DNA from: Leucobacter komagatae
Lineage (GTDB): Bacteria; Actinomycetota; Actinomycetes; Actinomycetales; Microbacteriaceae
Direction of reading: 5' to 3'
Assembly (NCBI RefSeq): GCF_000834055.1
Contig: NZ_JXSQ01000004.1
Coordinates: 1 to 64,000 of the forward strand
DNA length: 64,000 nt
Each line of letters opens with the position of its first letter. Position 1 is the first letter of the stretch. A program made the position numbers and the translations under genes. Positions 45,041 through 53,731 of this stretch are shown here, one piece after another. The notes under the pieces were generated by a model. That model was not told the origin of the DNA, searched no databases, and was given only the letters and a program-made list of their open reading frames with translations.

Positions 45041-46774
45041 ATGGCGAACTTCGAGATCGTGAGTTTCCCGTTCACTTCGGGCGGGTTCCCCCGGGACTCG
45101 GTTGCGCTCAACGACTGGCCCGTCGTATATGTGCTCACCGGGAAGCGTCACGCATACGTTGGCGAATCGCACAGAGCGATGAGCCGTATGGCGCAGCACT
45201 TTCAAATTCAAGACCGTCGAGAGAAGCTTCGGGTTGCTCGTGTGATCATCGACACGGAATTCAACAAGTCCGCCTGCCATGACCTTGAAGCGTTTCTCAT
45301 TAAGTACATAGACGGTGACGAACAATTCACCCTTCTGAACTTGAACGCTGGCCAGACAAGTTACAACTATTTCAATCGGGATCATTACCGCTCATCCCAC
45401 GAGGCAATTTTTGAGGCGCTCCAGCAAGCGGGGCTATTCAGCGGATCAATCCGAGAGATTGAAAACTCCGACCTCTTCAAGTTTTCTCCGTATAAGCAGC
45501 TGACCGATGTCCAAACGGCCACGGTCGCCAATGTCGCCGAAGGCCTCCTCGCAGACCTTGGTGCGGGGAAGCCGTCGCTCTCCGTCATTGAGGGAGCTCC
45601 GGGGACGGGCAAGACCGTGGTGGTCATCACCCTCATGAAACTGCTCAGAGACATCCAGTCCGTGGTGGAAGGCGGCGAAGTCCTCGAAGAAGACATCGAT
45701 GGGCCATATGGAGATCTTTTTCTTTCGGGTTTTCGGGAAGCGCTCGCGCATCGACGCATAGGTTTCGTCGTACCCCAGCAGGCCTTGCGCAAGACGCTCG
45801 CTGGGGTGTTTCGACGAAGCCCAGCGTTACGAGGAGTGGAAATCCTGACACCGTGGGACGTTGGGAAGTCCGATGCACGCTGGGACCTACTTATCGTCGA
45901 TGAAGCTCACCGGCTAAGCCAGTACGCTGCCCAATCCTTCGGCGGACTAGTCGCGGATTTCCGCGACATCACGACACGGCTGTTCGGAGCGTTTGACCCA
46001 GATTTGACCCAGCTCGACTGGATCCGCAAACAAAGCGACCATCAGATCGTCATCATCGACGGTGGCCAGTCGGTACTGCCAGCAGACTTGCCGTCGGCCT
46101 CGATAGCTCAACTCAGTGCAGAAGCCGCCACGGCATCTCGACGGTACCGCCTCGAATCACAACTGAGAGTTCTCGCCGGCGGCGATTACGTAGAGTACAT
46201 CCGCGACGCGGTGAGTGGAGTACTCGAGCACCCCCGCGAGTTTGAAGGATACGACCTTCGTTTCTACGACGACCCCTCGACAATGCACGCCGCGATCCGA
46301 CAACAAAATGAGAAGCTTGGGCTGTCGCGGATGCTGGCAGGCTTCGCTTGGCCGCATCTAAGCAAGCGAGCAACGGACTCCCACATCGACGACATCACGA
46401 TCGGTGATTTCAGCATTCAGTGGAACCGAAAAATGAAGGACTGGGTCAACTCCTCGGACTCGATAAACGAGGCCGGGTCGATCTACACCATTCAGGGCTA
46501 CGACCTGAATGTGGCTGGGGTCATCATCGGCCCTGACCTCACGTACCGCGACGGCAAGGTCCTTTTGGACTCAGCAAACTATTTCGATCCTCGAGGCAAC
46601 CAACGTAACAACAACCTACGAAAGATCACGTACACGGACGCTGACATCCAAAGGTTTGTCGAGAACATCTACACCGTGCTACTCACTCGAGGCATTCGGG
46701 GAACATACATCCACGTGGTTGACCCAGCGCTTCGGGAGTACCTCCGGCCTTTCTTCCCTCCTGCCAACGTATAG
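45041..46774 (+). CDS. GIY-YIG nuclease fused to DUF2075 (SLFN-g3-type) helicase
   Basis: A 577-residue fusion. Residues 28-92 form a GIY-YIG nuclease-type domain: VVYVLTG, AYVGES, basic SRMAQHF, and E83 in DLEAFLIKY as the metal ligand. From residue 150 follows a P-loop helicase domain of the DUF2075/Schlafen group 3 family with Walker A EGAPGTGKT (184-192) and Walker B LLIVDEAHR (283-291). Later motifs include SQLRVLAGGDYVEYI and IYTIQGYDLNVAGVIIGPD. Codon use is less GC-biased than in the flanks. GGAG lies 8 nt before ATG 45041. A nucleic-acid-processing or defence role with the MazG-like enzyme is inferred. Confidence 0.88.
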   Translation: MANFEIVSFPFTSGGFPRDSVALNDWPVVYVLTGKRHAYVGESHRAMSRMAQHFQIQDRREKLRVARVIIDTEFNKSACHDLEAFLIKYIDGDEQFTLLNLNAGQTSYNYFNRDHYRSSHEAIFEALQQAGLFSGSIREIENSDLFKFSPYKQLTDVQTATVANVAEGLLADLGAGKPSLSVIEGAPGTGKTVVVITLMKLLRDIQSVVEGGEVLEEDIDGPYGDLFLSGFREALAHRRIGFVVPQQALRKTLAGVFRRSPALRGVEILTPWDVGKSDARWDLLIVDEAHRLSQYAAQSFGGLVADFRDITTRLFGAFDPDLTQLDWIRKQSDHQIVIIDGGQSVLPADLPSASIAQLSAEAATASRRYRLESQLRVLAGGDYVEYIRDAVSGVLEHPREFEGYDLRFYDDPSTMHAAIRQQNEKLGLSRMLAGFAWPHLSKRATDSHIDDITIGDFSIQWNRKMKDWVNSSDSINEAGSIYTIQGYDLNVAGVIIGPDLTYRDGKVLLDSANYFDPRGNQRNNNLRKITYTDADIQRFVENIYTVLLTRGIRGTYIHVVDPALREYLRPFFPPANV

Positions 46775-46825
46775 GAGTCGAGGCCATCCACCAGCTTCGG
46801 CTTGCGGTCAGTCATGAATGGATGA

Positions 46826-48772
46826 TTAACCCCCATCCTCTCTGAAACGCGCGAACCATCGGAGCGCGTCGGGTTGATCGGTGACTTCGAGGGCACCGAG
46901 CGCTTCGAGATCCGCACCGAGGAGCAGCCGTTTGACCGGCACCTCCATGCGCTTCCCAGTGCGCGTGCGCGGCACTGCGGGAGCAACGATGACGTCGTCG
47001 GGCACGTAGTGCTTCGAGGCGTGCGCACCAATGGCACGGACGATGGAGCCGGGTGAGCGCGCCGCGTCCCACTGCTCCGATGGGACGACGAAGAGCGGCA
47101 TCCAGTACCCACCATCGGGCAGGTCTATTCCAACGACGATCGAGTCGCGGACGTCGGGCAGCACATCGACAGCTTCGTAAATCTCCGCGCTGCCGATGCG
47201 AATGCCTCGCCGGTTGAGAGTCGCGTCGGATCGCCCGTGGATGATCACGGTGCCACGCGAGGTCACCGTGATCCAGTCTCCCTGGCGCCAGACGCCTGGG
47301 AATGCCGAGTAGTACGTCTCCAAGTACCGAGACCCTGTGTCGTCTCCCCAGAGCTGAACCGGCATCGACGGCATCGGCCGCGTGATGATCATTTCACCCT
47401 CAGTGTCCGTGATGGACTCCCCTCCCTCGCTCCAGGCTTCAAGCGCGACACCAAGGGCGGGGGCTGATATCTCGCCGTCCCACACAGGGGTAATCGGGTT
47501 GCCGCACACAAACGCTCCCACTATGTCTGTCCCTCCACTGGTGGAGAACACCGGCATTCGCGGACCGAATTGTGAGCGCACCCACTCGTTTGCTTCAGAC
47601 GGCAATGGCGATCCTGTGCTCGCAATTTGTCGTAGCGCTCCGCACCGGGGCAGTTCCAGGCCACCGCCGCCGGTTGCGAGGAGGTGCGCTGGGCTCGTGC
47701 CGAAGAGCCTTACACGGTGCCGATCTACGACTTCCCAAAGCCTCGCCGTGTCTGGGTAAAGCGGATCGCCGACGTAGAGGACAATGGTCGCTCCGAGTAG
47801 CAGCCCCGACACCTGGATGTTCCACATCACCCAGTTGGGCGTCGTGTACCAGAAGAACACTTCGCCAGGCCCCAAGTCGAAGTGCAGCCCCAACGATTTG
47901 AGTTGCTCAACGACGACGCCACCATGCCCGTGCACGATGCCCTTCGGTTTGCCTGTAGTGCCGGAGGTGAAGAGCACCCACAACGGGTGGTCGAACGCAA
48001 CAGGTACGGGAACGAAGTCTCCCGCACCTCCGGCGGCGAGCGCGTCTCCCCACTCGACGGCATCGAGTACTTCGTAATTGGTGCCGAGCGTCGGAACCAC
48101 GATTGTGTGTTCGACACTTGCAAGGCGCGAGCGCAGCTGCGCGCATTCAGCATTGCGATCAAAGACCTTTCCCCTGAAGGCGTACCCAGTGCCGACAATG
48201 AGTACCTTCGCCTCGAGCTGCCCGAGCCGGTTGGCGGCAGCCACGGCGCTGTAGTCCATCCCTGCCTGCGACCAGACGGCGCCCAGACTAGCTGCCGCGA
48301 ATAGCGAAACCACGCCCTCGTAACAGTTGGGAAGGTAACCGACTACACGATCGCCTTTCTCAACCCCGGCTCCCCGCAGGTATCGTGCGAGGGCACCGAC
48401 ATCGCTTCGGAGTTCGCGGTATGTGTGGCTCGTCACACGGCCCGCCTCGGTTTCAACGATGACCGCCGCGGCGGCATCTTCGCCATAGTTCAATCGATCC
48501 GCGTAGTTGAGTGTTGCTCCGGGGAACCACTCGGCACGGTGCATGGTCTCACCATGGATCACGGCGGCTGGTTCCGAAGCGAAGGTGACCTCGAAATACT
48601 CGACAACAGCACCCCAGAATTCCTCGAGATGATCGACCGACCATTCTTGTAGGGCGTGATAGTCCCCCCTCGCAGAGATACTCAGACCTCGGTTCGCCAC
48701 GAGCCACCTCGTGAAATCCATTAACCGAGACGCTTCGGTGTCGGCCTTGTTAGGGGCCCATTGCGGGCGCAT
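46826..48772 (-). CDS. acetoacetate-CoA ligase
   Basis: A 648-residue acetoacetyl-CoA synthetase-type ligase, which activates acetoacetate or a related short 3-oxo acid with ATP and CoA. The N-terminal WSVDHLEEFW and WFPGATLNYADRL are typical of the ACS/AACS group. The A3 loop is FTSGTTGKPKGIVHGHGG, A5 is STSGGTD, and the A10 lysine is in PRTRTGKRMEVPVKRL. The ATG at 48772 overlaps the stop of the MHS copy 3 gene as TAATG, so the transporter and ligase are translationally coupled. That pairing suggests uptake plus activation of one carboxylate. Confidence 0.92.
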   Translation of the reverse strand: MRPQWAPNKADTEASRLMDFTRWLVANRGLSISARGDYHALQEWSVDHLEEFWGAVVEYFEVTFASEPAAVIHGETMHRAEWFPGATLNYADRLNYGEDAAAAVIVETEAGRVTSHTYRELRSDVGALARYLRGAGVEKGDRVVGYLPNCYEGVVSLFAAASLGAVWSQAGMDYSAVAAANRLGQLEAKVLIVGTGYAFRGKVFDRNAECAQLRSRLASVEHTIVVPTLGTNYEVLDAVEWGDALAAGGAGDFVPVPVAFDHPLWVLFTSGTTGKPKGIVHGHGGVVVEQLKSLGLHFDLGPGEVFFWYTTPNWVMWNIQVSGLLLGATIVLYVGDPLYPDTARLWEVVDRHRVRLFGTSPAHLLATGGGGLELPRCGALRQIASTGSPLPSEANEWVRSQFGPRMPVFSTSGGTDIVGAFVCGNPITPVWDGEISAPALGVALEAWSEGGESITDTEGEMIITRPMPSMPVQLWGDDTGSRYLETYYSAFPGVWRQGDWITVTSRGTVIIHGRSDATLNRRGIRIGSAEIYEAVDVLPDVRDSIVVGIDLPDGGYWMPLFVVPSEQWDAARSPGSIVRAIGAHASKHYVPDDVIVAPAVPRTRTGKRMEVPVKRLLLGADLEALGALEVTDQPDALRWFARFREDGG

Positions 48773-50157
48773 TATGCTTCTCCCTCGGTCGGGACGGGGC
48801 CGGTGAGCACACGTTCGCTCTCCTTCGCACTCCGCTCGAAGTCAGAGTTCCGAAGCAGGGCAAGACCCGCCGCCGCGACAACGGCAGTTCCTGCGAAGAA
48901 GTACATTGGCGACGTAATATCTCCGGTTGCTGCGATCAGCGCGGTCGCAATCATCGGGGCGGTTCCTCCGAAAAGTGCAATGGGAAGGTTAAACGCGATG
49001 GCGATTCCGGTCGAGCGGATATGGGTTGGCAAAAGGTCAGTCATGAGTGCGAATGTAGACGACACGTAGCAGCCGAACAGCAACGCAATGGCGAGGATCG
49101 GTCCAATGAACGTGGCCGGTGTCGCCCCCTCTGCGGCTAGGAAGAACCAAAGAAATGCGCCAATACTCAAGATCGCAACGGTAAGCATGAAAGGCTTCCT
49201 TCCGAACCGGTCCGTGATCATTCCCCCGAAGGGCATGACAGCGGCGGCCAGCGTGCCTGATCCGAACACGAAGAGCAGCACAGTCCCCGATTCAAACTCG
49301 AGCGTGTTCGACATGAACGTTGACGAGAACGTGAGTAACAGGTAGAACGCCGATGCGTGCAGCGCGATGGCGGCGAACACGAGCGCGAGCGCCCGTTTCC
49401 ACTGCATCACCTCACGCAACGGGACTTTCGAGGTTGTACCGCGAGCGACAAGCTGGAGAAATTCCGGAGTGTCTTCAAGCTTCATCCTGATGTAGAGGGC
49501 TATCAAGCCGAGTGGGCCCGCCACCAAGAACGGGATTCGCCACCCACCGTTCTGCATTGCCTCGGAGCCCATGAGGAAGATCAGTCCGTTCGACACGAGT
49601 CCACCGAGGATGAGGCCCATCACCCCGGTGACCATCAGCCAGCTCGTGGAGAGACCGCGTCGCTTCGGCCCGGAGTACTCGGCGATAAATGCGGCTACAG
49701 TGCCCACCTCCCCTCCCGCAGAAAACCCTTGGAGGCAGCGTACGAGCACCAGTAGCAGCGGGGCCAACCAGCCGATGCTTTCGCTGGTCGGAAGAATTCC
49801 AATGGCGAACGTCGATCCCGCCATCAGGATGAGCACGAGCAGTAGCGAGCGTTTGCGCCCGAACCGATCCGAGAAGGGACCAAAGAAAAGGCCGCCCAGT
49901 GGGCGCACGAAGAAGCTCAGTGCGAATACGGCGAAACTGCTGATGAGGTTCACAACCGGGCTTTCGCTGGCGAAGAATGCTTGCCCGATAAACACCGCTA
50001 CGAAACCGTAAACTCCGTAGTCGTACCATTCGATAAGGTGACCGGTGACAGCTCCAAGAAAGGCGCGACGTTTGGCCCGTTGTTTAGGGCCGTTGTTTTT
50101 CGCTGAAGTTGCGGCCTGCGGATCCAGATGCAGTTCGTCGGAATTCATGACTCTCAT
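48772..50157 (-). CDS. MHS-family MFS transporter (copy 3)
   Basis: A 461-residue MHS-type proton symporter, intact. It shares the family marks GHLIEWYDYGVYGF, GPFSDRFGRKRS, VRCLQGFSAGGEVGT and GGMITDRFGRKPF with copies 1 and 2, in the same order. Its gene is the first of a two-gene unit with the acetoacetate-CoA ligase, with which it overlaps by one base. Acetoacetate, 3-hydroxybutyrate or a similar short carboxylate is a reasonable substrate guess from this coupling. ATG 50157 is used; a second ATG three codons in has GAGAG before it and is nearly as likely. Confidence 0.9.
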   Translation of the reverse strand: MRVMNSDELHLDPQAATSAKNNGPKQRAKRRAFLGAVTGHLIEWYDYGVYGFVAVFIGQAFFASESPVVNLISSFAVFALSFFVRPLGGLFFGPFSDRFGRKRSLLLVLILMAGSTFAIGILPTSESIGWLAPLLLVLVRCLQGFSAGGEVGTVAAFIAEYSGPKRRGLSTSWLMVTGVMGLILGGLVSNGLIFLMGSEAMQNGGWRIPFLVAGPLGLIALYIRMKLEDTPEFLQLVARGTTSKVPLREVMQWKRALALVFAAIALHASAFYLLLTFSSTFMSNTLEFESGTVLLFVFGSGTLAAAVMPFGGMITDRFGRKPFMLTVAILSIGAFLWFFLAAEGATPATFIGPILAIALLFGCYVSSTFALMTDLLPTHIRSTGIAIAFNLPIALFGGTAPMIATALIAATGDITSPMYFFAGTAVVAAAGLALLRNSDFERSAKESERVLTGPVPTEGEA

Positions 50158-50324
50158 TTCTGTGGTGAATGGAACATTTCAAACCGGCCGACCTAGCGCC
50201 ACTCGTGCACGGAAACTCACTGTTGGCGAGCCACCGTCTCCGGCTGCCATGCCCCAACCATGCACCAGGCTGGAGGCGTTCGCAGTAGCGCAAAAGCGCC
50301 TATGTAGTGTGCTGACATCCGCCG
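50158..50324. other. MHS copy 3 upstream region
   Basis: This first part of a 500-nt gap between divergent genes holds no gene. It contains the 18-nt element at 50283-50300 and is moderately AT-richer than its surroundings. Confidence 0.5.
50283..50300 (-). promoter_or_regulatory. 18-nt element upstream of MHS copy 3
   Basis: CAGTAGCGCAAAAGCGCC, one base different from the element at 44436-44453. The central GCGC-AAAA-GCGC is an inverted repeat. It lies about 126 nt upstream of the transporter start, in the same orientation as in front of the XRE-ANL gene. Confidence 0.5.
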
Positions 50325-50328
50325 ATGA

Positions 50329-50565
50329 GAACTTGGCACCGCGGTTCCTTACACGCGCCGAAACCTCACCACTGGTTCAGGGCCTTGGGCTGGCACCCAG
50401 CTGAATCGGGAACATGGACCGCCCATCGCCTCCTTAGTCGAGCACGAGAGACCCACTTGGACGGTTGGGGTCGCAATGATGGTTTCGGCCGGCTTTACGA
50501 ACGCTTCCAACCTCGGCTCGCTCGACGAGGCGGCGGAAGTGACAGGGATCGCGATCGTCAGGTAG
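50329..50565 (+). pseudogene. orphan coding remnant, unrecognised
   Basis: A 78-codon open stretch with no clear start reads like protein: GPWAGTQLNREHGPPIASLV, then WTVGVAMMVSAGFTNASNLG, then SLDEAAEVTGIAIVR before TAG. About two thirds of third positions are G or C, below the neighbours but above the other frames. I do not recognise a family. It may be the C terminus of a gene lost when this island was assembled, or a chance frame. Confidence 0.3.
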
Positions 50566-50624
50566 TCCCCGGCAAAACCGCGGAACGGCAACGTGCGCGT
50601 GGAGGGCACCAGGCCACCAGCCCG

Positions 50625-50660
50625 TTGACACGCCTTCCACCCGCGTCGTACGGTGAACGC
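50625..50660 (+). promoter_or_regulatory. promoter of ABC exporter pair, leaderless
   Basis: A perfect TTGACA at 50625-50630, an 18-nt spacer and TACGGT at 50649-50654. GTG 50661 follows 6 nt later with no Shine-Dalgarno sequence. Confidence 0.75.
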
Positions 50661-51632
50661 GTGTCACATAGCAATTCCCAAGCCGCGGTGGCGGCCACCG
50701 GGCTGTCAAAGCGTTTCGGCGAGTTCGAGGCCGTCTCCGACGTGAGCTTCGAGGTGCGCCGCGGCCGTGCCTTCGGGCTGCTCGGGCCGAACGGATCAGG
50801 CAAGACGACGATCGTGCGGCTGCTCAACGGCCTGCTCTCACCGAGCGAGGGCAGCGTCGCGCTCTTCGGGGAGGCGCTCACCCCCGCATCCGGCGACAGG
50901 CTGCGGGCCAGGATCGGCGTGCAGACCGACACGAACCTCTACGAAACGCTCACCGTTCACGAGAACCTCAAGATCTGGGGCGAGCTCTACGGAGTACCGG
51001 CCTCGCGGCTTTCCGGGCGGATCACCGAGCTGCTCGACGTCCTCGGCCTCGCCGATCGCGCGAACTCGCTTGCGGGCACCCTCAGCAAGGGCATGCGGCA
51101 GAAGGTCGCGGTCGGGCGCGCGATCATCCACGAGCCTGAACTTCTGTTTCTCGACGAGCCGACGGCGGGCCTCGATCCCGAGGCTTCGCTCGAACTCATC
51201 GAGTATTTGCAGCAGATGATCGCGTCGCTCCAGACCACGCTCGTGATCTGTACGCACCAGCTTCACGGACTCGAGGATCTCTGCGAAGACGCCGGCTTCC
51301 TTATGCGCGGCGAGATGGTCGCCCGCGGGTCAATCGCAGGGATGATCGCTGAGCGTTGGCCGGGCCGCCGCGTCGCCGTTACCCTCGGCGAGGCGGGCCT
51401 GACCGGGGCGCCAGCCGCGGCACTCGTGGCGGGCGCGGTGCCAGGGGCCGGTGCGTCGGTCTCCCCCGGCGGCTCACTCGACCTCGAACTCGCCGACGAC
51501 ACAGCCGTCGAGGCCGCTGTCGCGGGGCTCGCCGCTGGCGGGGCGGCGATCCGCGCCGTCGTGCCAGTAACGCACACGCTCGGCGACCTCTACTTCGATG
51601 TCATCCAGTCCCACCGGGAGCAGACGCAATGA
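50661..51632 (+). CDS. ABC transporter ATP-binding protein (ABC-2 type)
   Basis: A 323-residue ATPase subunit. Walker A is GPNGSGKTT near residue 43, the signature motif is TLSKGMRQKVAVGRAI near residue 140, and Walker B LLFLDEPTAGLDPEA follows, with the switch His in VICTHQ. The C-terminal 90 residues form an extra domain, as in NatA/CcmA-type exporters. A leaderless GTG start is supported by the -35/-10 pair upstream. Its stop overlaps the permease start as ATGA, so the two subunits are coupled. Drug or ion efflux is the usual role; the substrate is unknown. Confidence 0.9.
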   Translation: MSHSNSQAAVAATGLSKRFGEFEAVSDVSFEVRRGRAFGLLGPNGSGKTTIVRLLNGLLSPSEGSVALFGEALTPASGDRLRARIGVQTDTNLYETLTVHENLKIWGELYGVPASRLSGRITELLDVLGLADRANSLAGTLSKGMRQKVAVGRAIIHEPELLFLDEPTAGLDPEASLELIEYLQQMIASLQTTLVICTHQLHGLEDLCEDAGFLMRGEMVARGSIAGMIAERWPGRRVAVTLGEAGLTGAPAAALVAGAVPGAGASVSPGGSLDLELADDTAVEAAVAGLAAGGAAIRAVVPVTHTLGDLYFDVIQSHREQTQ

Positions 51633-52441
51633 ACGGCCGCAGAGTCCTCACTATCGCGCGCAAGGACCTCAGTGAGGTGCTCCGCAACAAGCAGGCACTC
51701 GCTCCGCTCCTCGTCGTTCCCATCATCTTCGCCGTCGTGTTTCCCGCAGCGATTGCGCTGCTCGGCAGAAGCTCCGTGCTCACGGCCTCGGTCAACGGTC
51801 TCGATGCCTTTCTTGACAACATTCCAGCGGGCGTGCTCCCTCCCGATCTCGATACGGGAGGGATCGTCGTGTACGCGGCGCTCACCTACTTCTTGGCACC
51901 GCTGTTCCTGATGATCCCGATCATGGTTGCCTCGGTGATCGGCAGTTCAAGTTTCGTTGGCGAGAAGGAGCGGCGCACTCTTGAGGGCCTGTTATACACC
52001 CCGGTCACGAACCGTGAGCTCGTGCTCGGCAAGGTGTTCGCGGCGCTCGTCCCCGCGATCGTCGTCACCTGGGGATCGTTCGTCATCTACGCGATCATCG
52101 CGAATGTGCTCGGAAACCCCGTCGTTGGAAGGGCTTTCTTCCCAAACGTGACCTGGCTCATCCTCGTGTTCTTGCTCGTGCCGCTCGTCGCGTTCCTCGC
52201 GATCACGCTCATCGTTGCGGTATCGGGGAGGTCATCGACGGTGCAGGGCGCGCAGGGTGTTTCCGTGCTCGTGCTGCTCCCGGTGCTCGCGCTCGTGGTG
52301 GGTCAGGCCACCGGGCTGATGCTGTTCGACGCGTCGGTTGCTCTCATCGCCGCCGGAGTCATCGCCATCGTCGACGTCGCCGTGTTTCTCGCTGTCGCAA
52401 AAACGTTCCAGCGCGAGCGGCTCATCACGAAGCTCACCTAG
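51629..52441 (+). CDS. ABC-2 type permease
   Basis: A 270-residue membrane subunit with about six hydrophobic segments. The N-terminal TIARKDLSEVLRNKQALAPL followed by a helix is typical of ABC-2/NatB-like permeases, as is the cytoplasmic FVGEKERRTLEGLLYTPVTN block with its ER-TLE motif. Together with the overlapping ATPase gene it would make a homodimeric export channel. The substrate is not evident. Confidence 0.88.
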   Translation: MNGRRVLTIARKDLSEVLRNKQALAPLLVVPIIFAVVFPAAIALLGRSSVLTASVNGLDAFLDNIPAGVLPPDLDTGGIVVYAALTYFLAPLFLMIPIMVASVIGSSSFVGEKERRTLEGLLYTPVTNRELVLGKVFAALVPAIVVTWGSFVIYAIIANVLGNPVVGRAFFPNVTWLILVFLLVPLVAFLAITLIVAVSGRSSTVQGAQGVSVLVLLPVLALVVGQATGLMLFDASVALIAAGVIAIVDVAVFLAVAKTFQRERLITKLT

Positions 52442-52450
52442 CGCGACCCG

Positions 52451-53596
52451 CTACTTCGCGACCCGCCACGCCGGGGCCCACAGCGCGGGATCTAGCTCCC
52501 ACCGCACGGGGTCGCCGACGTAGCGAACCCGATCGCTCAGCCAGTAGGTCTCGTCGGCGTCCCAACCAGCGATCATCGATGCCCGCTCGTCGTCGAGGTC
52601 GATCACGGCTCCTGCCACCGAGAGGTACGCACCGATCTGCAGGTGCACGCCGTCGAACCGCTCGGCGACCGCTGCCCAGTCTGGGATCACCCAGGCACCG
52701 TCGCGCCCGGTCGTCATCGCCCAGTTGCGCCTGACGCTTTCGGTCACGTCAAGCGGGTATGTGCGGCAGAGCTCAGCCCAGGCCTCGGCCGAGTCGATCT
52801 CGTAGACGTGGAGGCCCTCTGGTATGTCGAGGCGCTGCACTCGCGCCTCCCCCAGCTTGAAGCCGTCCTCGTACGCGTATAGCTTCAGCGGCGCGCCGTC
52901 CGCCGCCGCACGGGTCGACGCGGGCACGACGCTTGGCGGCTTCGACGCCCATTCGCTCAGCGATGCATCAGCGGGGTCGGCCGGGCGACAGGGGCGCTCG
53001 CGCGCCTCGTCCGCCGCGAGCAGCCTCATCGCCGCAGTCAGAGCCGAACGCGAGGCGTCGAGCGGCTTGGGAAACGGCTCGTCCTGCCACTGGACCGCCC
53101 ACTGTGCCCGGTCATCGAGCGGCGCGCACCACTGATCGATGAGCCCGGACGACGTGACCGCATCGGCGAATCTGCGCAGCTCCGCGGCCGCCGCTGGCGT
53201 CGCCGCGAGCGCCTCCTCGGCGAAGGGAGCATCCCAGTGCACCGCGTAGCGGGCCGCATCCCCGAGCGCCGTGCGCAGCAGTTCCTCGCCGAGTTCGCCG
53301 ATCTGCACGCGTCGCAACAGTTTCGCTACGCGAGGCAGGCTGACGCGGGGAACGGCCGCTCGGCCCCCACCGCCCGAAGAACCGATTGTCGTGGTGAGCG
53401 GCACCGGGCTCAGGGCTGGGTCGAGGTGCCACGCGGCGTGGTGCACCGCCTGGCGGAGGCTCTTGTCGCGCGCTGCACCTTCTCCCCTCGCGTCGAGCGC
53501 AATGGCGAGCTCAAGCAGCATGCGGCGCCCACGAGGCCCCGCGAGCAACGCCTCACCGCGTGCGGCACGTGCGGTCGGATCGCTAGGGGTAGCCAT
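52451..53596 (-). CDS. hypothetical protein, no family recognised
   Basis: A 381-residue soluble protein rich in Ala, Asp and Trp. The N-terminal third is helical and arginine-rich, and the C-terminal third holds WAMTTGRDGAWVIPDWAAVA, then GVHLQIGAYLSVAG and GWDADETYWLSD. That last part, with repeated aromatic/acidic turns, resembles a small beta domain found in uncharacterised actinobacterial proteins, but I cannot name it. No signal peptide or membrane helix is seen. TAGGCT lies 6 nt before ATG 53596, giving a leaderless start. It converges with the ABC permease gene. Confidence 0.75.
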   Translation of the reverse strand: MATPSDPTARAARGEALLAGPRGRRMLLELAIALDARGEGAARDKSLRQAVHHAAWHLDPALSPVPLTTTIGSSGGGGRAAVPRVSLPRVAKLLRRVQIGELGEELLRTALGDAARYAVHWDAPFAEEALAATPAAAAELRRFADAVTSSGLIDQWCAPLDDRAQWAVQWQDEPFPKPLDASRSALTAAMRLLAADEARERPCRPADPADASLSEWASKPPSVVPASTRAAADGAPLKLYAYEDGFKLGEARVQRLDIPEGLHVYEIDSAEAWAELCRTYPLDVTESVRRNWAMTTGRDGAWVIPDWAAVAERFDGVHLQIGAYLSVAGAVIDLDDERASMIAGWDADETYWLSDRVRYVGDPVRWELDPALWAPAWRVAK

Positions 53597-53731
53597 TCCC
53601 AGAGCCTAGCGATGCGGGTGGGCCGCCGCTAGCGTCTCCAGGCACGAGCCCCTCGCTGCCGACCTCGCCGGACCGCCCTCGCACCTTGCCGGTCTCGCCT
53701 GAGCTGCGCCATCGCACGAGGCTCCGGCCCA

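Noticed and set aside
40401-50660. Insertion sequence or integrase-borne island
   Set aside because: No transposase, integrase, terminal inverted repeats or tRNA attachment duplication could be found, although decay and composition hint at transfer.
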